A stretch of DNA of 64,000 bases from Pseudofrankia coriaricola (GCF_001854805.1 NZ_MBLO01000222.1:86277-150276); one strand, 5' to 3'; counted from the first letter of the stretch, positions 9,201 to 18,263 are shown. The notes: generated by a model from the letters alone, not told the origin. Translations and numbers: made by a program.

Positions 9201-10076
9201 GTGGCCGGACGTTCGGACATCGCGGCGTGGCGGCCTTCGGTGAGCGGAATCGTCGAGGTCTTCCACGCCCGCTTCACCGAGCACGCGTATCCGTCGCACA
9301 CCCACGACGCCTGGACACTGCTCGTCCTCGACGAGGGGGTCGTGCGGTACGACCTCGATCGGCGTGAGCACGGCGCGCTGCCCCCGTTCGTGACGCTGCT
9401 GCCGCCGCACGTTCCCCATGACGGCCGCTCGGTCCGTCCGGAGGGATTTCGCAAGCGGGTCCTGTACCTGGACCGCGCCCTGCTCGACGACGGCCTGGTC
9501 GGCGCGGCGGTCGACGCTCCGAGCCTGCGGGATGCGGCTCTGCGCCGCGAGGTCCATCAACTGCACAACCTGCTCGCTCGTCCGCATGAGCTGTTCGAGG
9601 CGCAGAGCCGGCTTGCGCTGATCCGGGAGCGGCTGCTGGGGCACCTGCGCCCCCGGCTCGGCGACCCGCCCGTCCGCCGGGACTCCGGGGTGGCCCGCCG
9701 GTTGCGGGACCTCCTGGACGGGAGCGTGCCGCGGGGCCTGTCACTCGACGAGGCGGCCCAGGCGCTGAACGCCCACCCGGCGCACCTCGTGCGCGCCTTC
9801 CGGCGGGAGTACGGTCTGCCGCCGCACCAGTACCTGATCGGCCGCCGTCTCGACCTGGCCCGCCGCCTGCTCCTCGCCGGCCACCGCCCGGCGGAGGCGG
9901 CCGCGATGGCTGGGTTCTACGACCAGTCCCACCTGACGCGCCACCTCATCCGCATGGTGGGGACCGCGCCTGGGCGCTATGCCAGGGGACTGGCACCGGA
10001 GACGGTCACGGGAACTGGCCGGGCGGAGTCTCGAGCGCTCCCACCCGTGTACCCGTCGCGTCGAGCGAACGACTAG
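9201..10076 (+). CDS. AraC-family transcriptional regulator
   Basis: This 291-residue protein has an N-terminal cupin-type sensor (HAYPSHTHDAWTLLVLDEG) and a C-terminal pair of helix-turn-helix motifs (LSLDEAAQALNAHPAHLVRA; then MAGFYDQSHLTRHL). The GTG at 9201 is favoured; a TTG at 9186 is the alternative. It is divergent from the DUF2000 gene and likely activates it from the shared 48-base gap. The tail after about residue 265 is unstructured. Confidence 0.82.
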   Translation: MAGRSDIAAWRPSVSGIVEVFHARFTEHAYPSHTHDAWTLLVLDEGVVRYDLDRREHGALPPFVTLLPPHVPHDGRSVRPEGFRKRVLYLDRALLDDGLVGAAVDAPSLRDAALRREVHQLHNLLARPHELFEAQSRLALIRERLLGHLRPRLGDPPVRRDSGVARRLRDLLDGSVPRGLSLDEAAQALNAHPAHLVRAFRREYGLPPHQYLIGRRLDLARRLLLAGHRPAEAAAMAGFYDQSHLTRHLIRMVGTAPGRYARGLAPETVTGTGRAESRALPPVYPSRRAND

Positions 10077-10180
10077 CACCGCCCGGCCGTAGACCGAGTG
10101 CCGGCCCTAGTGGCGCTTCAGGCGCCCGTTTGGCAAGGCTGGCCCGGTGACCTCGTCACGCTGTGAGCTTGATCGGCGGA

Positions 10181-10233
10181 ACTGTACTGGGATCCGAACC
10201 GGCCGGGGCTCGGAGTTCGGATCCCAGTACGGT
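10181..10233. terminator. Long hairpin: 19-bp stem, 15-base loop
   Basis: Positions 10181-10199 and 10215-10233 are inverted copies (core GTACTGGGATCCGAAC) with one mismatch and a 15-base GC-rich loop. There is no T-run. The hairpin lies about 100 bases past the AraC stop and 250 bases before the next gene, in a 409-base gap. The gap also holds a perfect 14-bp palindrome, CGTTCCGCGGAACG (10297-10310), and a CTGGCGATCTT direct repeat. A factor-independent terminator without U-tract or a palindromic repeat element are both possible. Confidence 0.45.
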
Positions 10234-10485
10234 CCTGGCGATCTTCCGGGCTGGAGGCCGGGTGAACGTTGCCGGGAGCGGTGCTGGCGATCTTGGCGTT
10301 CCGCGGAACGCGGGGACGGCGCGCGTGCCGTCCGGCCCCGCGGGCTCGGGCGGTTGGTGGGGGCGGCGCGGGGGAGTGGTTCCTTGTCCTGGCCCGCGGA
10401 GGCGGACCGGTAGGGTCCCGTCGAGACGACGGAACGTGAGCGGCCCCGGATGCCATCTGGCCGGCCCGAGCAGAGGAGAGCACTG

Positions 10486-10980
10486 ATGACGGCAGTCGAG
10501 GTGCGGGAGGTGACCGAGTCGCTGCGGGCGCTCGGGATTGCCGTCGTCGCCGATGAGCCGGAGGTCGATGAGGACCTTCCGGTCGTCAGCTGGGAGGACG
10601 ACCTCCAGGGTTTCCTCGAGGCCGCGAAGGACCTCGAGCCGGCCGAGGCGTACGTCGGCCCCCTCACGATCGACGATGACCTGGTCAGCTCGCTCGAGGA
10701 TGACGACGACCTGGACGAGTCCGAGCGTGCGTCGCTCAAGAAGATCCTTGACGAGGCGCGGGCGCTGGTCGGCCAGGAGGTCGGAACTCAGTCGATCTTC
10801 CTCGCCGATCACATGATGCACGAGTACTACTCGCTGATCCCGGCCGCCCATGACCTGTTCGAGCGCATCGAGCAGTTCGCCGACGCCCTTGCCGACGACG
10901 ACGCCTGCGGCTGCGGCCACGACCATGAACACGAACACGATCACGGCCACGCCGAGCTGAAGGTGGTCGCCGCCGAGTAG
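10486..10980 (+). CDS. Acidic protein with C-terminal His/Cys metal-binding tail
   Basis: This 164-residue protein is strongly acidic through its first two-thirds (for example SSLEDDDDLDESERASLKK) and ends in a Cys/His cluster, CGCGHDHEHEHDHGHAE, from about residue 138 to 155. Such tails bind nickel, zinc or cobalt in metallochaperones, but no known chaperone domain is recognisable in the body. The ATG at 10486 has AGAGGAGAG just upstream. It stands alone, with no hydrogenase, urease or metal transporter nearby. The function is unknown; metal storage, buffering or delivery is inferred from the tail only. Confidence 0.7.
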   Translation: MTAVEVREVTESLRALGIAVVADEPEVDEDLPVVSWEDDLQGFLEAAKDLEPAEAYVGPLTIDDDLVSSLEDDDDLDESERASLKKILDEARALVGQEVGTQSIFLADHMMHEYYSLIPAAHDLFERIEQFADALADDDACGCGHDHEHEHDHGHAELKVVAAE

Positions 10981-11047
10981 GCGCGCGGGTAACCACGCGG
11001 CGGGCCGATGGCGGCTGGAGCACGGAAGAACCCTGGGTCCGGGCTCG

Positions 11048-11641
11048 CTACCCCGTGAGCGGGAAGATCAGGCAGGTCGTGCTCGCTGTCGCGACGACCC
11101 GGCCGGCCTCGTCGCGGACGTCACCCTCCGCGAAGGCCACCCGCCGCCCCGGCTTGGTGACCCAGCCGTGCGCGACCAGATCGGTCCGCGTGCCCGGCTC
11201 GACCCGCACCGGGCGCAGGTAGTTCACCTTGATCTCGATGGAGGTGTACCCGACGCCGGCTGGCAGGGTGGAGTGCACCGCGCAGGCCGCGGCGGTGTCG
11301 AGCAGGGTGCAGACGAGCCCGCCGTGCACGACCCCGATCGGGTTGTAAGCTGACTCGTCCGGCGTGCACGCGAACCGGACGTCTCCCGGCTCGACGCCCA
11401 CGGGCCGGAAGCCGAACATCGCGGCGATGGGCGGCGGCGGGACCTCGCCGTCGCGCAGCGCGCGCAGGAACTCCAGACCGCTCATGGTCGCGGCGCGCGC
11501 GGCCGTCGCCAGCGGGTCGTGCCAGTTGACGGTCTTGTGTCGCGGTTCCCCCCAGGCGTCAAAGGCCGGCGGCGGGCTCACCAACAATTCCGGTGGCACC
11601 GACTCCGACGAGGGCGGCGTGGACGGGTCCGCGATCGTCAT
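11048..11641 (-). CDS. PaaI-type hotdog thioesterase
   Basis: This 197-residue protein carries the PaaI/4HBT hotdog signature (YNPIGVVHGGLVCTLLDTAAA, near residues 98-118, with the HGG turn) and a C-terminal strand pattern SIEIKVNYLRPV. Such enzymes hydrolyse acyl-CoA thioesters. The N-terminal 60 residues are an extra Pro-rich segment. A perfect inverted repeat begins 12 bases upstream of the start, so the gene is likely under its own repressor; no regulator gene lies next to it. Confidence 0.82.
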   Translation of the reverse strand: MTIADPSTPPSSESVPPELLVSPPPAFDAWGEPRHKTVNWHDPLATAARAATMSGLEFLRALRDGEVPPPPIAAMFGFRPVGVEPGDVRFACTPDESAYNPIGVVHGGLVCTLLDTAAACAVHSTLPAGVGYTSIEIKVNYLRPVRVEPGTRTDLVAHGWVTKPGRRVAFAEGDVRDEAGRVVATASTTCLIFPLTG

Positions 11642-11653
11642 GGCGGCACCCTA

Positions 11654-11684
11654 CCATCTAGGTTCGATAGGCGAACCTAGATGG
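11654..11684. promoter_or_regulatory. Perfect inverted repeat upstream of the PaaI-type gene
   Basis: CCATCTAGGTTCG (11654-11666) and CGAACCTAGATGG (11672-11684) are exact inverted copies, 13 bp each, separated by 5 bases. The size and symmetry suit a TetR-type dimer operator placed between promoter and start codon. A transcription-pausing hairpin cannot be excluded. Confidence 0.55.
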
Positions 11685-11757
11685 ACTGTCGCGCCGAGAA
11701 TCCCCTGACGCCGTCCGATTTCCGCCAGGGAATCGATCTCGTCGCGAGACCGGCAGG

Positions 11758-12765
11758 TCAGCCACCGGAGCTGAAGGCGGCGTCGAACGCGGCGGACGGC
11801 GGGTCGACGGCGAGCCGGCGGACGAAGGCCAGCGCCTCCGGTGCCCCGGCGAGGCGGTCCATGCCTGCGTCCTCCCACTCGACCGAGATCGGCCCGTCGT
11901 AGCCGATCGTGTTCAGCATCCGGAACGAGTCATCCCAGGGGACGTCGCCGCGGCCGGTGGAGACGAAGTCCCAGCCGCGCCGCGGGTCCGCCCACGGCAG
12001 GTGGGAACCGAGCCGGCCGTTGCGGCCGTTGCCGACCCGGCGTTTCGCGTCCTTGCAGTCGACGTGGTAGATCCGGTCGCGGAAGTCCCAGAGGAACCCG
12101 ACCGGGTCGAGGTCCTGCCAGACGAAGTGGCTCGGGTCCCAGTTCAGCCCGAACGCCGGCCGCCGGCCGATCGCGTCCAGCGCCCGCACCGTCGTCCAGT
12201 AGTCGTAGGCGATCTCGCTCGGGTGCACCTCGTGCGCGAACCGAACGCCCGCGGCGTCGAACGCGTCCAGGATCGGGTTCCACCGGTCGGCGAAGTCGCG
12301 GTAGCCGGCGTCGACCAGCTCCTGTGACACCGGCGGGAACATCGCCACGTACTTCCACGCCGCCGACCCGGTGAAGCCGACGACGGTGTCCACCCCGAGG
12401 CGCGCCGCGGCGTGCGCGGTCGCGATCATCTCCTCGGCGGCCCTGGCCCGCACGCCATCCGGGTCGCCGTCGCCCCACACCCGGGCGGGCACGATGTCCC
12501 GGTGGCGAACGTCGATCGGGTCGTCGCAGACCGCCTGCCCGGCCAGGTGGTTGGAGATCGCCCAGACCCTCAGGTCGTTCTTCTCCAGGATGTCGAGCCG
12601 GGACCGGGCGTAGGCGTCGTCCTCGGCGGCCCGCCGAACGTCGAGATGGTCACCCCAGCAGGCGATCTCCAGGCCGTCGTAGCCCCAGCCGGAGGCCAGC
12701 CGGGCGACCTCCTCGAACGGCAGGTCCGCCCACTGGCCGGTGAACAGGGTGACCGGTCGCGCCAT
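11758..12765 (-). CDS. Sugar phosphate isomerase/epimerase (TIM barrel)
   Basis: This 335-residue protein belongs to the xylose-isomerase-like TIM-barrel (AP endonuclease 2) family. Likely metal ligands are the Glu in FAHEVHPSE, the Asp/His in [10 protein letters not shown], the His in YHVDCKDAK and the Glu in ISVEWEDAG near the C-terminus. It directly follows a Gfo/Idh/MocA dehydrogenase in a sugar ABC operon. An isomerase or dehydratase for a keto-sugar or inositol-like intermediate is the likely role, with the exact substrate unknown. Confidence 0.85.
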   Translation of the reverse strand: MARPVTLFTGQWADLPFEEVARLASGWGYDGLEIACWGDHLDVRRAAEDDAYARSRLDILEKNDLRVWAISNHLAGQAVCDDPIDVRHRDIVPARVWGDGDPDGVRARAAEEMIATAHAAARLGVDTVVGFTGSAAWKYVAMFPPVSQELVDAGYRDFADRWNPILDAFDAAGVRFAHEVHPSEIAYDYWTTVRALDAIGRRPAFGLNWDPSHFVWQDLDPVGFLWDFRDRIYHVDCKDAKRRVGNGRNGRLGSHLPWADPRRGWDFVSTGRGDVPWDDSFRMLNTIGYDGPISVEWEDAGMDRLAGAPEALAFVRRLAVDPPSAAFDAAFSSGG

Positions 12766-12802
12766 GATCTGTCCCTACCTTCCTCGTGACCTTCGCTCGC
12801 GG

Positions 12803-14017
12803 TCAGTTCTCGACGGGTGCCCAGCACGAGCCGTCCGCGGCGCTGCGGTCGACGGCGTCGAGGACGAGCTGCACCTGCAGGCCGTCGGTGAAGCTCGGGG
12901 TCGGCGGTGTGCCGGCGGCGATGGCGGCCACCAGGTCGCGCACCTCATGGGTGAACGAGTGCTCGTACCCGAGGGCGTGGCCGGGCGGCCACCAGGCGTC
13001 CAGGTAGGGGTGGTTTGGCTCCGTGACCAGGATGCGGGTGAAGCCGGCGGTCTCGCCGTCCACCCGGCCGTCGTAGAACTCCAGCTCGTTGAGCCGTTCC
13101 AGGTCGAAGACCAGGGAGCCCTCGGAGCCGTTCACCTCGACCCGCAGCCCGTTCTTGCGGCCGAGCGCGAACCGGGACGCCTCGTAGCTGGCGAGCGCCC
13201 CGCCGTCGAGCCGGGCCAGGAACAGCGCCGCGTCGTCCACGGTCACGGTTCCGGTACCGCCGCCGCCCTGCCCACTGCCGCCACCCGGCCCGGTAGCGGA
13301 CAGCCCGCTGGCCGACAGGCCGGACGCCGCCGCCGGCAGCGGCCGCTCCCGCACGAAGGTCTCGGTCATCGCGCAGACGCCCGTGACCCGCTGGCCGCTG
13401 ATGAACTGGGTGAGATCGACGATGTGCGCGCCGATGTCGCCGAGCGCGCCGGACCCGGCGATCTCCCGGCGCAGCCGCCAGGCCAGAGGGAACTCGGGGT
13501 CGACCAGCCAGTCCTGCAGGTAGACGGCGCGCACGTGGCGCAGGGTGCCGAGCCGGCCGGCGGCGACCAGGTCGCGGGCGAACGACGCGGCGGGGATCCG
13601 TCGGTAGTTGAAGCCGACCGCCGAGCGCACTCCCGCCGCCGCCGCCCGCTCGGCGGCCTCGGCCATCGCCCGCGCCTCCTCGACGGTGTTCGCGAGCGGC
13701 TTCTCGCACAGCACGTGCTTGCCGGCGGCGAGCGCGGCGAGCGCGATCTCGGCGTGGCTGGAGCCGGGAGTGCAGATGTCGACCAGGTCGACGTCGTCGC
13801 GGCGCAGCAGCGCCTTCCAGTCGGTCTCGTGGGAGCGCCAGCCCAGCCTCGCGGCCGCGGCCGTGACCTTCTCCTGGTCACGGCCGCACACCGCGGCGAG
13901 ATCGACCTCCAGCGGGAGGTCGAAGAACCGGTTCACCGAGCGCCACGCCTGGGAGTGGGCGGCGCCCATGAAGGCGTAGCCCACCATTCCGACGCCCAGC
14001 CGCTGTCGTTCCGTCAT
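12803..14017 (-). CDS. Gfo/Idh/MocA-family NAD(P)-dependent oxidoreductase
   Basis: This 404-residue protein has an N-terminal Rossmann fold (GVGMVGYAFMGAAHSQAW) and the family motif CEKPLANT near residue 105, whose Lys is catalytic in family members; the substrate-side domain contains GDIGAHIVDL. It oxidises a sugar or polyol carbon. A Gly/Ser-rich insert near residues 233-260 interrupts the second domain. It lies 37 bases upstream of the isomerase gene and downstream of the ABC importer, so it probably catalyses the first catabolic step. Confidence 0.87.
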   Translation of the reverse strand: MTERQRLGVGMVGYAFMGAAHSQAWRSVNRFFDLPLEVDLAAVCGRDQEKVTAAAARLGWRSHETDWKALLRRDDVDLVDICTPGSSHAEIALAALAAGKHVLCEKPLANTVEEARAMAEAAERAAAAGVRSAVGFNYRRIPAASFARDLVAAGRLGTLRHVRAVYLQDWLVDPEFPLAWRLRREIAGSGALGDIGAHIVDLTQFISGQRVTGVCAMTETFVRERPLPAAASGLSASGLSATGPGGGSGQGGGGTGTVTVDDAALFLARLDGGALASYEASRFALGRKNGLRVEVNGSEGSLVFDLERLNELEFYDGRVDGETAGFTRILVTEPNHPYLDAWWPPGHALGYEHSFTHEVRDLVAAIAAGTPPTPSFTDGLQVQLVLDAVDRSAADGSCWAPVEN

Positions 14018-14081
14018 TGCGAGATTCTCCAGGTGAGGGACGTCGCTCAGATGTCTCTGCCTCGTCGGCGGCGCGTCGCGC

Positions 14082-14127
14082 GTCAGGACGGCGGCGCGCC
14101 GTCGGTCAGGATGGCGGTGCGCCGTGC
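14082..14127. repeat. Two 23-bp tandem repeats inside an operon
   Basis: Units at 14082-14104 and 14105-14127 share the pattern GTCAGGA(C/T)GGCGG(C/T)GCGCC, and a third partial copy runs into the stop codon of the solute-binding protein gene. They lie in the 111-base gap before the Gfo/Idh/MocA gene. Confidence 0.55.
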
Positions 14128-14128
14128 G

Positions 14129-15202
14129 TCAGGACGCGAAGCCGAACTTGAGGTACCTGTCGACGTTGTCCTTGGTGACCGTCACGGAGGCGAGGGTGAT
14201 CGACGACGGGACGTCGTTCTCGACCAGGTCGGACAGGGTCTTGCCCTGCGCGACGAGGCGGGCCAGGTTGATCGCCGAGGATGCCATCGTCGGCGGGTAG
14301 GTGACGGTGGCCTTCACGACCCCGCTGTCCGCCTTGATCAGGTCCATGACGTCCTTGGACCCGGCGCCGCCGACCAGGAAGAACTCGTCGCGGCCGGCCG
14401 AGTCGATCGCGGACAGGACGCCGATGCCCTGGTCGTCGTCGTGGTTCCAGAGCGCGTCGATGCGCGGCGCGGCCTGCAGCAGGTTCGCGGCGGATCGCTC
14501 CCCGGACTCGACGGTGAACTCGGCCGGCACGCGCGGGCCGACCTTGAGACCGGCGGTCGCGAGCGCGTCCTTGAAGCCCTGGCTGCGCTGCTGGGTGAGG
14601 GGCAGGCTGTCGATGCCGGGGATCTCGGCGATGACGGGATTGCTGACCCCCTTGGCCTTGAGCTGCCCGGCGATGTAGTTGCCGGCGGCGACGCCCATGC
14701 CGTAGTTGTCCCCGCCGATCCAGGTCCGGTATGCCAGCGAGCTGTCGAAGACGCGGTCGAGGTTGATCACCGGGATGTTGGCGAGCATCGCCTTGCGGGC
14801 GACCTCGGTCAGCGCCTTGCCGTCATGCGGCAGGATCACCAGCACGTCGACGCCCTCGTTGATGAGGGTCTCGACCTGGCCGATCTGCAGATTGAGGTCG
14901 TTGGTGCCCTCGGTCGCCTTCAGGGTCACGTCCGGATGCACGCCGGCCTGGGCGCGGGCGTTGCGGGTGATGGCGCCGATCCAGCCGTGGTCGGCGGCCG
15001 GGGCGGAGAACCCGATGGTGATCTGCTTGCCGGCCGCGGCGTTGTCGCCGCCGCCGCCGGTGGAGACGTTGGTGGCATCGCCGGAGCTGTCGTCGTCGTT
15101 GCTGGTGCAGCCGGCGAGCGTCGCGACGCCCGCCACGCCTAAGGCCGCGCCGCCGGCGAGAAACCGGCGCCGGCCGAGCATCGTGCCGCGCAGTTGTGCC
15201 AT
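14129..15202 (-). CDS. Sugar ABC transporter substrate-binding lipoprotein
   Basis: This 357-residue protein has an RRRFLAGG twin-arginine-like signal and a lipobox LAGC followed by an Asp/Ser-rich linker. The mature part is a periplasmic-binding-protein fold of the ribose/xylose type (GFSAPAADHGWIGAITRNAR; WNHDDDQGIGVLSAI). It would be anchored outside the membrane and deliver a sugar or polyol to the permease and ATPase encoded just upstream. Confidence 0.88.
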   Translation of the reverse strand: MAQLRGTMLGRRRFLAGGAALGVAGVATLAGCTSNDDDSSGDATNVSTGGGGDNAAAGKQITIGFSAPAADHGWIGAITRNARAQAGVHPDVTLKATEGTNDLNLQIGQVETLINEGVDVLVILPHDGKALTEVARKAMLANIPVINLDRVFDSSLAYRTWIGGDNYGMGVAAGNYIAGQLKAKGVSNPVIAEIPGIDSLPLTQQRSQGFKDALATAGLKVGPRVPAEFTVESGERSAANLLQAAPRIDALWNHDDDQGIGVLSAIDSAGRDEFFLVGGAGSKDVMDLIKADSGVVKATVTYPPTMASSAINLARLVAQGKTLSDLVENDVPSSITLASVTVTKDNVDRYLKFGFAS

Positions 15203-15214
15203 GTCCCGCTCCCT

Positions 15215-15246
15215 CTGGATCGTTCTGAGCCTGGATCGTTCTGAGC
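15215..15246. repeat. Exact 16-bp tandem duplication
   Basis: CTGGATCGTTCTGAGC occurs twice without interruption (15215-15230 and 15231-15246), just upstream of the substrate-binding protein gene within the 239-base gap between it and the permease gene. A second sequence feature of the gap was not found. Confidence 0.7.
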
Positions 15247-15441
15247 GGCGGTCGGCTCAAGGTCGCCCAGGGGCGACCATCGCCGCTCCGCCTCGGGCGC
15301 TGCGCGCCCTCAATGCGTGGTTCCGGGGTTAGGCGTATGGGGGTGGTCGGGCTGGGTCCGGGCTGACGACGTGGTCGGGTTGGTACTTGCGCTGATGCGC
15401 CGTCGCCAATGACGGCTGAGCTGCGTGGGTACGGCGCGGGA

Positions 15442-16719
15442 CTACATCCGCGTGTTCTCCCGGGCCAGCCGTTTCTGCAGGAGCACGGCGGCCACGATGA
15501 TCAGGCCCTTGGCGAGGGCCTGGGTGGAGGTCGTCAGGTTGTTCAGGGTGAAGATGTTGCTGACCGTGGTGAAGATCAGTACTCCGAGGACGGTGCCGAC
15601 GATCGTGCCGCGGCCGCCGGAGAGCAGGGTGCCGCCGATCACCACGGCGGCGATCGCGTCCAGCTCGTAGAGCAGGCCGTGGGTGGAGGTGCCGGACGTG
15701 GTCCGCGCCGTGATCATGATGGCGGCGATGCCGCAGCAGAACCCGAGCAGCGTGTAGAGCCACAGGGTCTGGCGCCGCACGTTGATGCCCGCGAGCCGGG
15801 CCGCCTCCGGATTGCCGCCGACCGCGAACGTGCGCCGGCCGAACGTCGTCCGGTTCAGCACCACCCACCCGACCAGCGCGACGAGCGCGAACATGATGAC
15901 CAGCACCGGGATGCCACCCGGCTCGGCGCGGAAGAAGTCGCGGAACCCCTGGACCCGCACGACCTGCGTCTGCCGGTTCGAGATCTCCTCGGCGAGGCCG
16001 CGGGCCGACGCCAGCATCGCCAGCGTCGCGATGAACGGCACGATCCGGCCGTAGGCGACCAGGATGCCGTTCACGAGGCCGCATACGGTGCCGACCGCGA
16101 GCGCGACGAACACCATCACCAGGAACGTCGAGTCGCGGGCCATGTTCTGGGTGGCGAGCGTGGTCGACCAGACCGAGGCGAGCGCGACGATGGCGCCGAC
16201 GGACAGGTCGATCCCACCGCCCGCGATGACGAACGTCATGCCGACGCTGACGACGCCGATGACCGACGCCAGCCGCAGAACCGTGAGCGTGTTGTCGGTG
16301 CTGCCGAACCGGTCGCCGGCGGTGATGAGCCCGATGACGCAGATCAGCGCGAGGGCCGCGATCAGGCCGAGGTTCCGGCCGGCGCCGCCGCCGAGCAGCC
16401 TCCCCAGCACCGCCCAGCCGGCCATGCCCGGTCCCCGCGCCTCGGCGGCGTCAGCCTTCCCCGCGAGCGCGCCGGTGAGGCCCGGGGCGACGGCGGCGTC
16501 CGCCTCGACCGCGGCCCGCTCGACCCGCGCCCGCTCATCCGTCGGCGGTGCCGCGGCTGGCGGCGCGGCGGCTGGCAGGGCCGCGGCCGACGGCGCCGCG
16601 GCTGGCGGGATCGCCGCCGGCGGTGCCGCTGCCGGCGGCTCGAGTGGTTCGGCGGCGGCCGGGGCCTCGGCCGCCGCCGGGTCCAGTGCCGGGGCGTCGG
16701 TCAGGTGTGGCTCGTTCAC
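15442..16719 (-). CDS. Sugar ABC transporter permease (ribose/RbsC type)
   Basis: This 425-residue membrane protein has 8-10 hydrophobic helices and family patterns such as GGIDLSVGAIVALASV and FAVGGNPEAARLAGI. GTG 16719 overlaps the ATPase stop by 4 bases (GTGA), so the two are coupled. The first 90 or so residues are an unusual Ala/Pro-rich cytoplasmic extension with repeats like PPAAAPP, not part of the transporter fold. It pairs with the binding protein at 14129 and the ATPase at 16716. Confidence 0.87.
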   Translation of the reverse strand: MNEPHLTDAPALDPAAAEAPAAAEPLEPPAAAPPAAIPPAAAPSAAALPAAAPPAAAPPTDERARVERAAVEADAAVAPGLTGALAGKADAAEARGPGMAGWAVLGRLLGGGAGRNLGLIAALALICVIGLITAGDRFGSTDNTLTVLRLASVIGVVSVGMTFVIAGGGIDLSVGAIVALASVWSTTLATQNMARDSTFLVMVFVALAVGTVCGLVNGILVAYGRIVPFIATLAMLASARGLAEEISNRQTQVVRVQGFRDFFRAEPGGIPVLVIMFALVALVGWVVLNRTTFGRRTFAVGGNPEAARLAGINVRRQTLWLYTLLGFCCGIAAIMITARTTSGTSTHGLLYELDAIAAVVIGGTLLSGGRGTIVGTVLGVLIFTTVSNIFTLNNLTTSTQALAKGLIIVAAVLLQKRLARENTRM

Positions 16720-18263
16720 GCGACGCGTCCCTCCTCCATGACCAGGTCGAGGACCTGGGACTCGCTGATGTCGGTGGCCGCGGCCTCGTGCACGACCCGG
16801 CCGGCGGCGACCACCAGGACCCGGTCGGCCAGCCCGATCACCTCGGGCACTTCGCTGGAGACCAGCACCACGGCGACCCCGGACCGGGCCAGCCGGCGGA
16901 CCAGGGCGTAGATCTCGTCGCGGGCGCCGACGTCCACGCCGCGGGTCGGCTCGTCGAGCAGCAGCACCTGGCAGTCCCGCAGCAGCCAGCGGGCCAGCAC
17001 GACCTTCTGCTGGTTGCCGCCGGACAGGGTGCGCACCGGGCGGGCCACCCCGGCCGGCCGGATGTCGAGCGCGCCGGCCTGCTGGCTCGCCGCCGCCGAC
17101 TCGCGGCCGTCCCGGGTGAACGGCCCGGCGGCGAACCGCGTCAGCGTGGCGAGCGTGATGTTGCGGTAGACGGGCTCGTCGGGCAGCAGGGCCTGGCTCT
17201 TGCGCTCTTCGGGGCACAGCCCGACGCCGGCGGCGACCGCGGCGCCGACCGAGCCGCGGCGCAGCCGCCGGCCGGCCACCCGCACCTCGCCGGTGGCGGC
17301 CCGGCGGGCGCCGTAGACCGTCTCAAGGATCTCCGAGCGCCCGGAGCCCACGAGCCCGGCGAGGCCGACGACCTCCCCGGCGCGCACGGCGAACGACACG
17401 TCGTGGAACTCGCGCGGGCGGCCGAGGCCGCTGACCCGCAGCACCTCGGGGGCGTCCGGGGCCGGGCCGACCCTGGGCGGGAACGCGTGCTCGATGGCGC
17501 GGCCGGTCATCATCCGGATGACGTCGTCGGTCGACGTGGTGCGGGCCGGCAGCCCGCGGGCCACGGTGCGGCCGTCCTTGAGGACCGTGACCCGGTCGCC
17601 GATCCGGCGGATCTCGGCGAGCCGGTGCGAGATGTAGACGACGGCGACGCCGTGCACGGTCAGGTCGCCGACCAGCCGGAACAGGTTGTCGACCTCGTCC
17701 GCGTCGAGCACGGCGGACGGCTCGTCCATGATGATCAGCCGCGCGTCGTGGGACAGGGCGCGGGCCATGCTCACGACCTGCTTGCCGGCCGCGGACAGGT
17801 GGCCGACCTCGCGGTTCACGGGGATCTCGGCGTGGCCCAGCCGGGTGAGCAGCGCCCGGGCGGCGTCGTCCATCGCGCGCCGGCGGGACAGCCCGACGCG
17901 GGCCAGCTCATGGCCGAGGAAGATGTTGTCGGCGACCGACAGGCCGTCGACCAGGTCGAGCTCCTGGTACATCGTGGCGATGCCGAGCCTGGTCGCGGCG
18001 GTCGGCGTCTGCAGGCTGACCTGCTCGCCGCGCCAGTGGATCGCGCCGGCGTCCGGCTGGTGCGCCCCGGACAGCACCTTGATCAACGTGGACTTGCCGG
18101 CCCCGTTCTGGCCAAGCAGGCAGTGCACCTCGCCGGCGCGGACGTCGAGGTCGACGCCGTCGAGCGCGCGCACACCGGGGAACGTCTTGACGACACCGGT
18201 AACGGCTAGGAGCGGATCGGACGTGTTCGGTAAGGCGGGGTCGTTGTCCACCACTGATCCCAT
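16716..18263 (-). CDS. Sugar ABC transporter ATP-binding protein (two ATPase domains)
   Basis: This 515-residue protein has two ABC domains, as in RbsA/XylG/MglA proteins. The first has Walker A GQNGAGKST, a divergent signature (LSAAGKQ) and Walker B LIIMDEP. The second has the degenerate Walker A GLVGSGRSE, signature LSGGNQQK and Walker B LLLDEPTRG. ATG 18263 is chosen because GGAAG lies about 11 bases before it; GTG 18275 is an alternative. It is the first gene of the sugar operon. The region upstream contains CGAAAGTTCG near 18366-18375, a possible regulator half-site. Confidence 0.9.
   Translation of the reverse strand: MGSVVDNDPALPNTSDPLLAVTGVVKTFPGVRALDGVDLDVRAGEVHCLLGQNGAGKSTLIKVLSGAHQPDAGAIHWRGEQVSLQTPTAATRLGIATMYQELDLVDGLSVADNIFLGHELARVGLSRRRAMDDAARALLTRLGHAEIPVNREVGHLSAAGKQVVSMARALSHDARLIIMDEPSAVLDADEVDNLFRLVGDLTVHGVAVVYISHRLAEIRRIGDRVTVLKDGRTVARGLPARTTSTDDVIRMMTGRAIEHAFPPRVGPAPDAPEVLRVSGLGRPREFHDVSFAVRAGEVVGLAGLVGSGRSEILETVYGARRAATGEVRVAGRRLRRGSVGAAVAAGVGLCPEERKSQALLPDEPVYRNITLATLTRFAAGPFTRDGRESAAASQQAGALDIRPAGVARPVRTLSGGNQQKVVLARWLLRDCQVLLLDEPTRGVDVGARDEIYALVRRLARSGVAVVLVSSEVPEVIGLADRVLVVAAGRVVHEAAATDISESQVLDLVMEEGRVA

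Noticed and set aside
12740..15142. 800-codon open frame on the plus strand
   Set aside because: It lies opposite three well-recognised minus-strand genes and its translation is Arg/Gly/Ala-rich without domains; it is a GC-bias shadow.
15409..16911. 500-codon plus-strand frame
   Set aside because: It is opposite the sugar permease and ATPase genes; its composition is dominated by Arg, Asp and Gly and no motif is present.
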